A stretch of 64,000 nt of DNA from Symsagittifera roscoffensis (Eukaryota > Xenacoelomorpha > Acoela > Convolutidae): positions 46,143,785 through 46,207,784 of the forward strand of contig NC_087068.1 of the NCBI RefSeq assembly GCF_963678635.1, written 5' to 3'. Position 1 is the first letter of the stretch, and each line of letters starts with the position of its first letter. The notes beneath the pieces were generated by a model that was not told the DNA's origin, made no database searches, and worked only from the letters and a program-made list of their open reading frames with translations. Below are positions 43,214-55,640 of this stretch, piece after piece. The translations under genes were made by a program, and so were the position numbers.

Positions 43214-44409
43214 AGTTTGGCCTACGGAAAATTTGTTCTTTTTCAGTTAGATAGTCTAAAATCAAGAGTTTGATCATTTTTGAGGTTTTTTAGTCGTTTG
43301 AATCAGGGTTGAAAGGGTGTTCATACGGTTCATCATTCACTCCCTCACTATGAATGCTTGTGGTAATTTTTGTTTGGAAAAAAATAAGCTTGCTTGCTTG
43401 CTTTAATCGCTCGTTGTTAGATCAAAAGTCAAAAACTTTAAACGGGTTTTCTCCTTCTGAGATTAAACAAAAAGGTACCAAAAAAACTAAAAACACACGA
43501 ATACAAAATTACACCCCATTTGCAAAGATTGAAACAGAAACAAGAAACAGTAATGAATATCAAATGAGCTTTTTGATCATAAATGAGTCAATTTTGATTC
43601 AGTATAGCAAATTTATAAAACATTAAAAAGCATTTTCTAGCATTATAAGATTTGTGTAAATTCTTTGCAATGCAATTAAGATTACGTTATTTTTTATTTT
43701 GTCATATAAAAAAGGTAAAAAAACAATAAATCGATTAAACTCAGTATCACAAAAAAAAGTGAAAAACTGAAAAAAATCGGGTTTTACTGAAATCAATTCT
43801 GTTATCTTTTCTGTTTTTTAGAAGGTTTGAGACATCTTGTTCCTAAAAAATATATTCTCCCATACCTTGAAGAAAATGAAAAATTGACTTGAATGGCGAG
43901 ATTGATTTTTAATCTCTAATTTTTTTTGTCAGCGAAAATATTTCCTGCTTAGCTTTAACCAGTGCTAATTTAAACTTGAAAAGCTGGTATGATTTTTAGG
44001 AACACTTCTAAGAAGAAGCTTTAGAACATGAGCTTGGAAAGAAGTGAACATAGACACAAATTTTTCTTTTTTTACCAGGAGAGTCTTCAACGCAATCAAA
44101 ATTGAAAAAAAGATGAATAACTCAACGGAATTTGTATGGGTAAACTTTCTTTTACAAAACAATAGGGAAAAGTTGCCAAACTTTTATGCTTCAGAAAACG
44201 TTGCGGTCCTGAAATGCCTTTTAGCGGGTAAATTTTCTATTTTGGAAAATCGTTAACAAAATAAACCGAAAAATTACCGTTTTCGAATCTCTTTTTCAAA
44301 AAGACTGCCATTTTTAGTAGTGAAATGTTAAATCAAAATTTTTTACAGCAACAATCTTGTTGCCAAAATCAATTGTTCAAAACAAGTCCTCGAGAAAATG
44401 ATTACTACA

Positions 44410-44595
44410 AGGAAAATGCTCTGTGATGTTTTTGTTCCAATCACGAAAATGTTTGGAATGCTCAGTGATGTTTTTGTTCCAATCACTTGAAGCACTTTTC
44501 TTTTTTCAAAACAAGTCCTCGAGAAAATGATTACTAGAAGGAAAATGCTCCGTGATGTTTTTGTTCCAATCACTTGAAGCACTTTTCTTTTTTGT
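44410..44595. repeat. Local triplication inside array unit 2
   Basis: GTGATGTTTTTGTTCCAATC occurs three times, and the AAGTCCTCGAGAAAATGATT block twice, within 190 bases. This makes the unit about 100-200 bp longer than its neighbours. Confidence 0.8.
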
Positions 44596-47500
44596 TGGTG
44601 TTTTTAAGGCAAAATGAAGTTTAATAAAATTGTTCAAATGAGATCAGGAATATGTCAGAGCATTCCCCTTCAATGTTGATTTCAGATGCAATGCAAATTT
44701 CTAAAACTTTTCTATTTGTGTAAAAAAAAAATTTCGCGATAACCCACAAAAAATTATAAAAGAGTTTGGCCTACGGAAAATTTGTTCTTTTTCAGTTAGA
44801 TCATCTAAAATCAAGAGTTTGATCATTTTTGAGGTTTTTTAGTCGTTTGAATCAGGGTTGAAAGGGTGTTCATACGGTTCATCATTCACACCGTCACTAT
44901 GAATGCTTGTGGTAATTTTTGTTTGGAAAAAAATAAGCTTGCTTGCTTGCTTTAATCGCTCGTTGTTAGATCAAAAGTCAAAAACTTTAAACGGGTTTTC
45001 TCCTTCTGAGATTAAAGAAAAAGGTACCAAAAAAAACTAAAAACACACGAATACAAAATTACACCCCATTTGCAAAGATTGAAACAGAAACAAGAAACAG
45101 TAATGAATATCAAATGAGCTTTTTGATCATAAATGAGTCAATTTTGATTCAGTATAGCAAATTTAAAATACATTAAAAAGAATTTTCTAGCATTATAAGA
45201 TTTGTGTAAATTCTTTGCAATGCAATTAAGATTACGTTAGTTTTTATTTTTTCATATAAAAAAGGTAAAAAAACAATAAATCGATTAAATTCAGTATCAC
45301 AAAAAAAAGTGAAAAACTGAAAAAAATCGGGTTTTACTGAAATCAATTCTGTTATCTTTTCTGTTTTTTAGAAGGTTTGAGACATCTTGTTCCTAAAAAA
45401 TGTATTCTCCCATACCTTGAAGAAAATGAAAAATTGACTTGAATGGCGAGATTGATTTTTAATCTCTAATTTTTTTTGTCAGCGAAAATATTTCCTACTT
45501 AGCTTTAACCAGTGCTAACTTAAACTTGAAAAGCTGGTATGATTATTAGGAACACTTCTAAGAAGAAGCTTTAGAACATGAGCTTGGAAAGAAGTGAACA
45601 TAGACACAAATTTTTCTTTTTTTACTAGGAGAGTCTTCAACGCAACCAAGAACGTGTGAACGGAAGTTGTATGGGTAAAAATTTTTACCAAACAAAAATA
45701 AGAGTTGCTAATTTTTTTTGCTTTAGAAAACCTTGCGGTTCTTAAACGTGTTTTTAGCACGTGTATTTTCTATTTTGGAAAATCTTTTATCAAAATAAAC
45801 AGAAAAGTTACCACTTTTAAACTTTGTTTTCAAGAAAGCCTGTCAACTAGAGTAGTGAATTGCTTAGTTATTATTTTTTGACAGCAACAATCTTGTTTTC
45901 AAAGTGAAAGGTTCAAAACAAGTCTTCAGTTCTTGAAGAGAACGAGTACTAAAGGAGATCGCTCGTTGTTTTTGTTCTGAAAACGAAAGGTTTGATGAAC
46001 TTTTTTTTTGTTGGTGTTATTTAAATTAAGAAGTTTAAAAAAATCGTTAAATTGAGGTCACGATTATGTCATAGCATTTCCCTCTTTTTTTGATTTCAGA
46101 TGCAATTCAAAATCCTAGAACTTACCGAGTTATGACAGAAAGTTTTTTTGCGTTAACCTTTTGCGATAAATCTTCTAAAATGAAGAGTTGATAAGTTTTG
46201 AAAGGGTTTTTTTACGGTTTATCATTCACTCCATCACTATGAATTTTTGTGGTAAATTTTTGTTGAAAAACTAAATAAGCTTGCTCGCTTGCTGTAATCG
46301 CTCGAAGTTAGATCGAAAATTAGAAAATTTTGAACGGATTCTTCTCCTTACTGAGATAAAAGAAAAAAACTACAAGAAAAACTAAAAATACACTAATATA
46401 AAATTCATCCCCATTTGCAAAGATTAGAACGAAAACGGTAAGGAATATCATACTAGCTTTTTGATCATAAATTTGTCAATATTGATTCCTTCTAGCAAAG
46501 TAAAAAAGCAGTAAAAAGCGGATGCAGATAAGACTGTAACAAAAATACTTTTTTGAGGATTGGTGAAAATGCATGATAATTGTGTTTTTGAGCCTTCAAA
46601 AATGTCATAAACAAAATATAACAAAGTAACAATAATTCGATCAAACTCACTATCGCAAAAAAAAACTTATAAACCGAAAAAAAATCTGGTTTTACTATAC
46701 TCAATTGTGTTGTTTATTCTACCTTTTTTGAAATTTTGAGACATCCAGTTCTCAAAAACAATTGTCTCACACGCTGAAAAAAAGTAAATTTTTGACTTAA
46801 ATGGCGAGGCTGATTTTTATTCTTTCAAATTTTTCGTCATCGGAAAAATGTTCTGCTAGTTTTAACCAGGGCTAATTTAAACTTGAAATGTTTGTATGAT
46901 TTTAGGAAAAAAGAAGCTTTAGAACATAAACTCGGAATGAAGTGAGCATTGACTCAATTTTTTCTCTGTTTACCTGGCGAATATTCAACGCAATCAAAAT
47001 TGAAAAAAAATGATGAATAACTCAATGGAATTTGTATGGATCAACTTTTTTAACAAAACAATAGAGAAAATTTGCCAAACTTTTATGCTTGAGAAAACGT
47101 TGCTTTTCTGAAGTTTGCGGTAAGTTTTTTTTTGATAAATCGTTGCGGTAAGTTTTGTTTGGAAAATCTTTATCAAAATATACAGAAAAATTACTGTTTT
47201 AAAATCTCTTTTTCCAAAAAGACGGCCCATTTTAGTAGTGAGTTGTTTAAATAAAAATTTATGATAGCAACAATCTTGTTGCCAAAATCAATTGTTCAAA
47301 ACAGGTCTTAGACAGATTCTTTACTATCAGGAAAATGCTCGGTAATTTTTTTTGTTCCAATTACGAAAGATTTGAAATACTTTTCTTTTTTTGTTGGAAT
47401 TTTTTCAGGCAAAACGAAGGTCAATAAAATCGTTCAAATGAGATCAGGAATACTTCAAAGCATTCCCCTTCAGTGTTTCAGTGTTGATTTCAGATGCAAT

Positions 47501-50500
47501 GGAAGCTTCTTAAACTTTTCTAGTTAACCCTCAAAAAAACTAGAAAAGAGTTTGGCCTACGGGAAACTTTGTTCTTTTTCGCATAGATCTTCTAAATTAA
47601 AGAGTTTGATGATTTTTCCAGTCTTTTTTGAGTCGTTTGAATCAAGGTTGAGAAGTTGTTGATACGATTTATATTTCACTCCATCACTATGAATGTGTGT
47701 GATAAACTTTGTTTGAAAAACAAAATAAGCTTGCTCGCTTGCTTTTATCGCTTGATGTTAGATCGAATCGTAAATCAAAAACTTTAAACGGATTTTTCTC
47801 CTTACTGAGAATAAAGAAAAAGCTACAAAAAAAACTAAATTACAGGAATACAAGTTTCCACCCCATCTGCAAAGATCGGAACAGAAACAGTAATAAATAT
47901 CATATGAGCTTTTTGATCACAAATTAGCCAACTTTGATTCATTATAGCAAAGTTAAAAAACAGTAAAAAGCATTTCCTAGCAATTCTTAAAACTTTTTGC
48001 ATTTCAGTTTACGTTAGTTTTTATTCTGTCATATAAAAAATGGTAAAAAAACAATAAATTGATCAACCTCACTATCGAAAAAAAATTGAAAATTTATTTA
48101 AAAGAACTGGTTTTTTTGAACTCAACTCTGTTATCTTTTCTATTCTTTTAGAAGGTTTGAGACATCTACTTCCTAAGAAAAACTTCTACCGTACGTTGAA
48201 AAAAGCGAAAAATTGACTTGAATGGCGGAGTGATCTTTAATCTCTAAATTTTTGTCAGCGAAAATTTTTCTGCCAGCTTTAATCAGTGCTTATTTAAACT
48301 TGAAATGCCTGTATGACTTTTAGGAATACTTCCAAAAAGAAGCTTTAGAACATGAACTTGGAATGTAAGGAATGTAGACACAAAAGAAGCTTTAGAACTT
48401 GAACTTGGAATGTAAGGAATGTAGACACAAATTTTCTTCTTTTACCAGGAGAGTATTCAACCGAACGCGTGAACCGAAGTTGTATGAGTAAACATTTTTA
48501 CAAAACAAGGAATAAGAGTTGCCAAATTTTTTTGCTTTAGAAAGTCTTGCGGTTCCTAAAAGTGTTTTTAGCACGTGTGTTTTCTTTTTTGGAAAATCTC
48601 TAATCAAAATAAACACAAAAATTACCGTTTTTGAACTTTTTTCAAAAAAGCCTACCAACTAGTGTAGTGAATTGCTTAATTAATAATTTTTGAAAGGATT
48701 AATCTCGTTTTCAAAGTGAAAGATTCGAAACAAGTCTTCAGGTCTTGAAGAGAACCATTACTACAAAAAAATTGCTCGATGATCTTTTTATTCCGAAAAT
48801 GAAAGCTTTGATGAACTCTTGTTTTTTTGTTGGTGTTTTTTACGGTAAGAAGTTTATTAAAAATCGTTAAATTGAGGTCACGATTATGTCATAGCATTTC
48901 CTTTCAATGTTGATTTCAGGTGCAATTCAAACTCCTAGAACTTACCGAGTTATGACAGTTAACCCTCAAAAAGTTAGAAAAGGCTTTTGCCAGATAGATT
49001 TCCTAAAATGAAGAGTTTGATAAATTTTGAGTGGTTATGTTGAGTCGTTTGAATCAAAATTGAGAAGGTTTTTTACGGTTAAACATTCACTCCATCACTA
49101 TGAATGTTTGTGGTAAATTTTGGTTGAAAAACAAAATAAGCTTGCTCACCTGTTTTATTCGCTCGAAGTTAGATCAAAAATCAAAAAATTTGAACGGATT
49201 TTTCTCCTTACTGAGATTAAAGAAAAAACTACAAGAAAAACTAAAAACAGACGAATACAAATTTTATCCCCATTTGCAAAGATTAGAACGAAAACGGCAA
49301 TGAATATCATACTAGCTTTTTGATCAGAAATTAGTCAAAAATGATTCCTTATAGCAAAGTAAAAAGCAGTAAAAAGCTGATGCAGATAAGACTGTAACAA
49401 AAATAATTTTTTTGAGGATTTGTGAAAATGCATGGGAATTGTGTTTTTCGAATCTTCAAAATTGTCATAAAAAATGTGACAAAAAACAATAATTCTATCA
49501 AACTCACTATCGCAAAAAAAAACTGATAAACCGAAAAAACATCTGGTTTTACTATACTCAATTGTGTTGTTTATTCTACTTTTTTGCATTTTTGAGACAT
49601 CCAGATCTCAAAAACAATTGTCTCACACGCTGAAAAAAGTAAATTTTCGCCTTAAATAGCGAGGCTGATTTTTATTCTCTCATTTTTTTTAGTCAGCGAA
49701 AAAAGTTTTGCTAGTTTTAACCAGTGGTAGTTTAAACTTGAAATGCTTGTATGATTTTTAGGAGCATTTTTAAAAAGTAGTTTTAGAATATGAGCATGGA
49801 ATATACTGAACTAGACGCAAATCTTTCGTTTGCATGGAGAGGATTCAACGCACCCGAGAACGCGTGGACTCCAAAACCATCCAATTCCATTCAAGGAAAT
49901 GGAAAGAAAGGTGATTAACTCAACGGAGTTTGTATGGCTAAAATTTTTAACCAAAACTAATAAATAAGAGTTTCCATTTTTTGCTACAGAAAACTTTACG
50001 GTTTAAAATTGTTTTTAGCAGGTGAGTTTTTTATTTTGGAAAATGTTTATTTTCAAAAAAGTTTGCCATCTAGTGTAGTGAAATTAATAATTTTTGATTG
50101 CAACAATCCTGTTTTCAAAGACAAATGTTCAAAACAGGTCTTGGAGAGAACTATAACTACAAGGAATTGCTAGGTGATAATTTTGTTCCAAGAACGAAAG
50201 ATTTGATGAATTTTTTGTTTTCTTTTGTTGGTGTTTTTTAAGGTAAGAAGATTGATAAAAAAGTATAATTAAAGTAAAAAAGATTTGAACAATTTTTTTT
50301 GGTTTTTTTAGGCAAATGAAGTTTGATACAAATCGTTCAAGTGAGGTCAGGAATATGTCATAGCATTCTCCTTCAATGTTGATTTTAAATGCAATGCAAA
50401 CCCCTAGAACTTATCTAGTTATGTTAGAACAATTTTTTTTGCAATAACCCTAAAACATTAGAAAAAAGCATGGTCTACGGGAAAAATTTTTCTTCTTCAG

Positions 50501-50773
50501 ATAGATATTCTAAATGAAATGAGTTTGATGAATTTGAAAACACTGATTTCAGATTTAAAAACACACCTTAAATTGGCAGTTGTGTCAATTACCTTGAGAT
50601 CATCATCCTTTAGTCTGAATTTGCAAGTGTTGTGATTTGGTTACATTGGTTAAAGTTACGTTCGGTATTGATTAAATAAAATGAGATGCAATTTAGTTCA
50701 TCACAAGTTTGTCTTTTCTTTTTTTTTCTGTTCAATGTACATAAGTGTTCATTATTAGACATAGCATTCTGAA

Positions 50774-50865
50774 TTTTTTTTTGGCGCATTCAAAGGAATC
50801 GAACCAGCGGCGAAACCCTTCTTTCTGGCCTCTTCCTACTATTGAGCCGCTAACAACCTGGACCC
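50774..50865 (-). ncRNA. tRNA-like pol III promoter (SINE head or tRNA relic)
   Basis: On the minus strand a B box GGTTCGATTCC (50805-50795) matches the consensus fully. About 35-40 bases upstream, GCGGCTCAATAGTAGGAAGA resembles an A box with its D arm. The acceptor and T stems do not pair well, so it is not a working tRNA. The minus strand continues into a run of A after GCGCC, which fits a SINE-type derivative better than a gene ending in T. Confidence 0.4.
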
Positions 50866-50869
50866 ATTG

Positions 50870-51661
50870 GAGCGACTAATTTCAATTGAAGATCGTTGCG
50901 CAGGGTAATCTGTTTCATAAGAACTTAAGCGGACAGGAAATACTGGAAATTCAAACTCTTATATATAAAATAATGGAAAATTTTAGAACAAGCCAAAAGT
51001 AACGATTGAGTCAGGCGTTTAATGAGAGAAAAACGCCTTGAAAGCGTACAAACCCGCACAGAAATACGGATCAACGAAAAAAGAAAAAAGTTCTGTGTAG
51101 CCTTTACATATTTAGCGTGTACGTGTAACAAAGATTGGCAGACGAAGCCGCATGGACAAGGATCGTTGCTATTTGTAATATGAAGTTTAGTGAAAACCAA
51201 AGAAGCTCATCTGATCAGTTATCAGCCTGTCGGAAGTGCTAAGCCATGCGCTTACAGACATTAAAACACTTTTCAACCAATCAAATTTGACCAACCTGGC
51301 GATATCGTTGACCAGTCACCGTAATTTCAAATTCTTTAATATACATAAGCATGTAGAGAAACAACTCAGTCTGAGCACAAAAAAGCAACCCCTGTATGAA
51401 ATTTGAAACTTATCCAGCATGGGCTATTTGAATGTTTGCCCAGAAATTGAAAAAAAAACTTAAAGCTTATGTAAATTCACTACATGTAAATTTAAAATTA
51501 GCATATACAGAAATGAAAGTAATGAGAACCCTTTTTCAAAAAGTCAAATTTAAAAAAAGAACTGGGAAAAAGCTTAACGATTGAAAGGTTACTCATTGGC
51601 CTACAAAATTCAAACCTACACAAGCCATGAGTGGAAGAGTTACTTTGCTCTTCACTTGTAA
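50870..51661. other. No supported gene
   Basis: Moderate AT content. The minus-strand frame 50925-51200 is not protein-like and no repeat was recognised. Confidence 0.4.
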
Positions 51662-52128
51662 AACGAGATATATACAGAGCTAAAAAGAAAGTTGACAAAA
51701 ACTCACAATGTTAAGCTTGAGAATTGCAACGAAAATTGTGTTATCAACCATAGTGTTATCACAAAAAAGCAGTTGGGTCAGAAAATTGACATTGAATGCG
51801 ATCAAAACTTCAAAAACAAACACACGCCAAATACCCACGAGCTAATTGATGAGTTGAAAGCATATTATGGTAGGAGATTACCATTACTCTTAAGGCTGAA
51901 CGAAATTTAAAAAAATCAGGGACTCACCCTAAACCAACTTACTATTTTGACAAGGTTTTAATTGCTTCGAACTTCTCGTTTCTACATTTTAAATATTTTA
52001 AAGGAGAACGCTGCTCGGAAAAGCTGACGCCACTGAAAACCGTCCTAACTCCGATCAATCTTCGGTTCAACCAACCAGTAGTTTTAAATTGTCAGTTCTT
52101 AGATCCTGTCAGACCTGGCCTCTTTTAA
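51662..52128 (+). pseudogene. Frameshifted coding segment, probably 5' part of a dead LTR retroelement
   Basis: Two overlapping open frames without start codons. 51662-51910 contains KLENCNENCVINHSVITKKQ and NTHELIDELKAYYG. 51874-52128 contains KKSGTHPKPTYYFDKVLIAS and PLKTVLTPINLRFNQPVVLN. They join by one frameshift near 51870. Both have strong protein-like composition, but I cannot name a domain. Position and strand fit the retroelement remnants that follow. Confidence 0.4.
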
Positions 52129-52325
52129 ACAAAAAAATATTATTTTTTGAGTAGAAGACGAATGCATTATCGTCCCAATTGTTTAACAATTACGAAATGA
52201 AGTACTCGACAAATGCACTAAAAACTTTTGACATAGTATCGGCATCGGAATGAAAAAGAAAATTTTTATAAGGTTCGGAGTAAAAATTTTAGACTACAGT
52301 AAACATCTCAGACCCCAAAACTTTA

Positions 52326-53313
52326 TTTTCAGCTCATGTGACTAAATATGAAAACGAAACAAGGCTTAGCAAACTCAATCATTGGTTGAACCGACTTATG
52401 TTTAAATTTTATTTTTTCACTTCTACTAGGAAAAAAATCTGGCTTTTACCGCTCTTTTGTCAAGACTTACTTGGGTCAAAACGTTAACACCATTACTTTA
52501 TGCAGTCCAATTTCTACTAGTTTCAACCAACAAGATAAGGGAGAATTTATCAAATAAGGCTCACGTTGTTTGCTATATATAACGAATCTGTTCGACCGTT
52601 TGTCGCTGTAACAAATGTTGTAAAGAATCATAGTGAGTGGGGGGCAAATTTTTCTAGTGATAAGACTCATCGAGAATACAAAACAGAATCGATAGTCTTA
52701 TTTAGACACAAGATTGTTTCTTATTTTGTTTCGTATTTTTAACAGTTGCTGATGACTTCCAACAACAGCCACACCAGAGCGGAAAAGTGTTTTTTCAAAT
52801 GTTTACCCTGAGACAATTCAAACTTTTTAAAAAGATTTTTATGGTATATTACAACAAAACAAATTCCAACAATCAAACTTCAATCAAATGAGAAACTATT
52901 CTATCTGAGCTTTCACTCATAGTTCCGAGGGAACTAATCAAAGCATTATAGAATAAAGTCGAGTTTTGAACATCAAATTATTAGTTCTTTTAGAAACATA
53001 CAAAACAGGCCTTGATTTTCCTTGTAACCTTGAAATATTCCTAAAGTCAGTACCCCAGAAAATTCTTACAGATTTTGTACAAAAAGAAGCGACAGTATAG
53101 GATTTAATTTTTTCGGACAAAACCAACAGACGTTTGGGATTACATGGATCCTACTTCTTAAAAAAAGGTTTTCTTGAAAGGACTGCTTGTCAAACACGAC
53201 CATTGATCCTCGAAAACAAGCTAGGAGTTCCAGCAGCAATCCGAGGCCCGTTTCAATCAATAATGTACGAAAGACACCTGGGACAATTTGCGATGATGTT
53301 CTTCCGAACTTAA
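52326..53313 (+). pseudogene. Remnants of a Ty3/gypsy-like RNase H end and integrase zinc-binding region
   Basis: At 52329-52487 the frame has TRLSKLNHWLNRLMFKFYFF followed by a basic patch. This resembles the end of Ty3/gypsy RNase H, where an RL-x(3)-W-x(2)-RL pattern precedes the connection. At 53101-53313 a second frame reads HGSYFLKKGF, then RPLILENKLGVPAAIRGPFQ and MYERHLGQF. That is comparable to the integrase H2C2 region (LxLP...H...HLG), although not all zinc ligands are evident. Stops interrupt the rest and the integrase core is not recognisable. The order fits a pol gene on the plus strand. Both assignments are by pattern only. Confidence 0.35.
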
Positions 53314-53326
53314 GTGGAAGCTACTA

Positions 53327-53926
53327 ATGAGTAAAAACCAACCAGGCAGTTCGATAGGAAATCAACCAGGAAACTCAAAAAGCACCAAGAAAAACTTTCA
53401 CAGCACCATGGGGAAGGGAGCAAGATTCCAAATTTTGGAATCGGCAGAAAAATCAGATTCAGAATCGGAGGACCATTTACCGTTAAGCACAACTACACTA
53501 GTTGCGAAACAGACAAGTGGGCGAGTAAACGGTGGGGAAGATGGACAGGGAACATCTAGTGGGGAACGGGATCAAGTTCAACCCGAAGTCATCACAGTTC
53601 GTCCCAGCAATGAGGAGACGGCAAAAGAACACACGTTGGCATGTGAAACAGGAATCGAAAATGACCGGGGGAGAGCAAATACCGAAGGAACCGAACAACA
53701 AGAAACGGAGCGAGAGCCAGAGCATATACCAGTAACCGGGGGGAAGAAGCGGGGTCGGAAGCAACGACTTGTTTCCTATTCAAGCCAAGATTCGGCCAGT
53801 TCATTAGATGAAACAAGCTCAAGACGGTCGGGCAGGAAACGGACAGCAGTGACTAAGATGGGGGGAGTCATGATTGACAATATTAGAAAGACGGACAAAG
53901 CCGGAGCAGTTGAAGAAAAGGAGTAA
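53327..53926 (+). CDS. 199-residue charged, disordered ORF at the 3' side of a retroelement-like region
   Basis: An intact ATG-to-TAA frame, GC-richer than its surroundings. It is rich in Ser, Glu, Thr, Gly and Lys, with an acidic patch (SAEKSDSESEDHLPL), a basic patch (GGKKRGRKQRLVSYSS), a SSRRSGRKRTAVTKMGG motif near residue 165 and an acidic end. There is no signal peptide, transmembrane helix or enzyme motif. The RRSxRKRxxxxK phrase resembles the C-terminal tails that follow integrase in some Ty3/gypsy Pol proteins. The ORF is followed by a purine-rich tract and a TGTCATAG putative LTR start at 54150. It may therefore be a detached Pol tail or an accessory ORF. A host disordered nuclear protein is the alternative. 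Confidence 0.5.
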   Translation: MSKNQPGSSIGNQPGNSKSTKKNFHSTMGKGARFQILESAEKSDSESEDHLPLSTTTLVAKQTSGRVNGGEDGQGTSSGERDQVQPEVITVRPSNEETAKEHTLACETGIENDRGRANTEGTEQQETEREPEHIPVTGGKKRGRKQRLVSYSSQDSASSLDETSSRRSGRKRTAVTKMGGVMIDNIRKTDKAGAVEEKE

Positions 53927-54140
53927 AAAGGAGATGAGTAACATGGAGTCCAAAACAAACTTATAAAACTTTGCTGAAATGGGGAGGTCCAGGGAGAGGG
54001 CATGCTGTGTAACGGCAAAAACTCAAAAGTTTGTGTTCTAAAGGAATTGTAGCTGATTGGGAAAAACTTGTTATTAACCCTATTGCTTACTGTTAACATA
54101 GATACATTGGATATTGGATTTGAGTTATTATTTATTACAA

Positions 54141-54500
54141 CGAGGGAAATGTCATAGTATCTAAATTTAGTTCATGTTTCAATTCTAGTCGTGTTATCTA
54201 TTTCAATTATCTGTCTGGCGCTAACCGGTATTTAACCTTCGGAGTTTGTCTGTCACCTTCGGATGACAGCTATTTTATTGTCTCCGACTAACTTTATGAA
54301 CTATGGTTACTTACTAAACAGGATTTAATTGACACCTCGAAGCCGTCTTTTCACAACATTTACAGAGAAAGATAACGCCACGGCATTTCGTGTCAACTGT
54401 GACTGAAAACCGTTAGCAACTTCAAAATACTCCTTGAATCTCCACATACGACTACACTGTATTTGATTTCGTATACATTGCTTTAGTTAATTTCTACCTT
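54141..54500 (+). mobile_element. Putative polypurine tract and 3' LTR start
   Basis: CGAGGGAAA immediately precedes TGTCATAGTATCTAAATTTA at 54150, the arrangement expected at the start of a 3' LTR. A related sequence begins TGTCATAGTGATTAAATTAG at 55641, and both continue to an ACCGGT...CCTTCGGAG...CACC block about 90-125 bases in. The right end of the LTR could not be fixed. Confidence 0.4.
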
Positions 54501-54806
54501 CAAAAGTTTTTATTTTATCTTCACTTTCCGTCTTTACGTTTTTTAAACGATTACTCTCACTCACATGCAATTGCAAGAAAATTTAAAGAATACCATGGAT
54601 CAAGTTTCTTAATCTGATTTATAAAAATATTTTAAGTTTTTCTGATTTTAAGTTTTTTTGTGTGAAAAGAAAAATATAGAAATTGTATATAGTATAGTAT
54701 GGGTTAATAGACCAAAAAAAAACTTTTAAAAAGTCTTGTATATATTGTAAAGACAAAAAACGGGCAATGTCCTTCAAAAAAACTTAAACCTTCCTTGCAA
54801 ACTTGA

Positions 54807-55125
54807 ATAAAAAAAAAACATTCGGGAATTGAGAGTCGCAAAACACCGCCCATTGAGTTTACTCCTTATGAAAAACAAAAACAGCGCTCAACAAAGTGGA
54901 AGATTGATACTTCAACGACGACTATGAATACCGAGGGCGACATCCCCTTGGGAGCCACAACAATTTCCAGCATGCCCCCTGACAAGCCCGATATATTTCA
55001 AAAAGTCACTTCTGGAGGTAAATAGAAAAAAAAATGAATCAGAAAACGGCTTAACATGTTTTGACAATGACAAAAAACATGTTGAGTCCATAGGACACAT
55101 CGCAATTCTAGAAAAGTATGTATAA
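54807..55125 (+). pseudogene. Coding-like segment with one frameshift, unidentified
   Basis: Frame 54807-55025 (72 codons, no start) reads IESRKTPPIEFTPYEKQKQR, then KWKIDTSTTTMNTEGDIPLG and SSMPPDKPDIF. Near 54998, after an A run, the +1 frame takes over with KSLLEVNRKKNESENGLTCF and KHVESIGHIAILEKY to TAA 55123. The two halves look like one protein broken by a single indel. It has no recognised domain. It lies between the two LTR-like sequences, so it may be a 5' part of a second retroelement copy. Confidence 0.35.
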
Positions 55126-55640
55126 TTATGAGATGGGATCGAGACTTCAGACGTGAATTGCCTTCAGGCTTGTCTCGGATTTGATAGTATCTTCGCCTGA
55201 CCTTTCCACATCGATTAACTATCCGGATTTAGTAGGTAAAGAATGATGTCCCCCGTGAAGAAGATACCGGCTAACCAGCTCAATGGAGAGTATACTAACC
55301 AAAGCAAGACCAACAGCCGATTTAAGTAAAAACACGAGCATCGCGATTTTTTATCCTTTGTTCTTCAGCTTCTACAATTCCTTTAGGATTGGACTCTTGT
55401 GATATCTTTATTGACTACCACTTCGATGACAAATCAAACATAAAACAACGAAATTTGAGCATGCGGGCTTGTTCTAATTTTAAGTTGAGCTTGACAGAAG
55501 TTGACCACAAACAGTCTCCAGACTAGATTGTACTGGTTAGGCCACCAGTCACTGGGACTCAAAAACCATCCGGAACCATGGATCAATCTGGAACCGCGTT
55601 GGAGCCATTTTTCAATCACAGCTCTCCAGACGAACCACAG

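Larger units (their letters stand above)
41865..50545. repeat. Six-unit diverged tandem array (units 1.34-1.55 kb)
   Basis: The anchor GTTTGAATCAGGGTTGAAAG recurs at about 41877, 43297, 44846, 46190, 47636 and 49048. Each unit repeats: the anchor, a CACTATGAATG block, AATAAGCTTGCTNGCTTGC, GGTTTGAGACATC, CTTTAGAACATGANCTTGGA, TTTACCAGGAGAGT, TTTCTATTTTGGAAAATC, CAAGTC(C/T)T, and TTGATTTCAGATGCAA. Units 1-3 are closely alike in parts. The second halves of units 3 and 5 form another subtype, so the array is mosaic. No frame is conserved across units. The array also fills this long stretch; I see no other gene in it. Confidence 0.85.

Noticed and set aside
49100-49323. 67-residue ORFs beginning at the conserved CACTATGAATG in array unit 6
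   Set aside because: The same ATG leads to frames of very different length in each unit (about 7 to 67 codons), so no protein is conserved.
50925-51200. 91-residue minus-strand ORF
   Set aside because: No protein-like pattern, no start context and no support from neighbouring signals.
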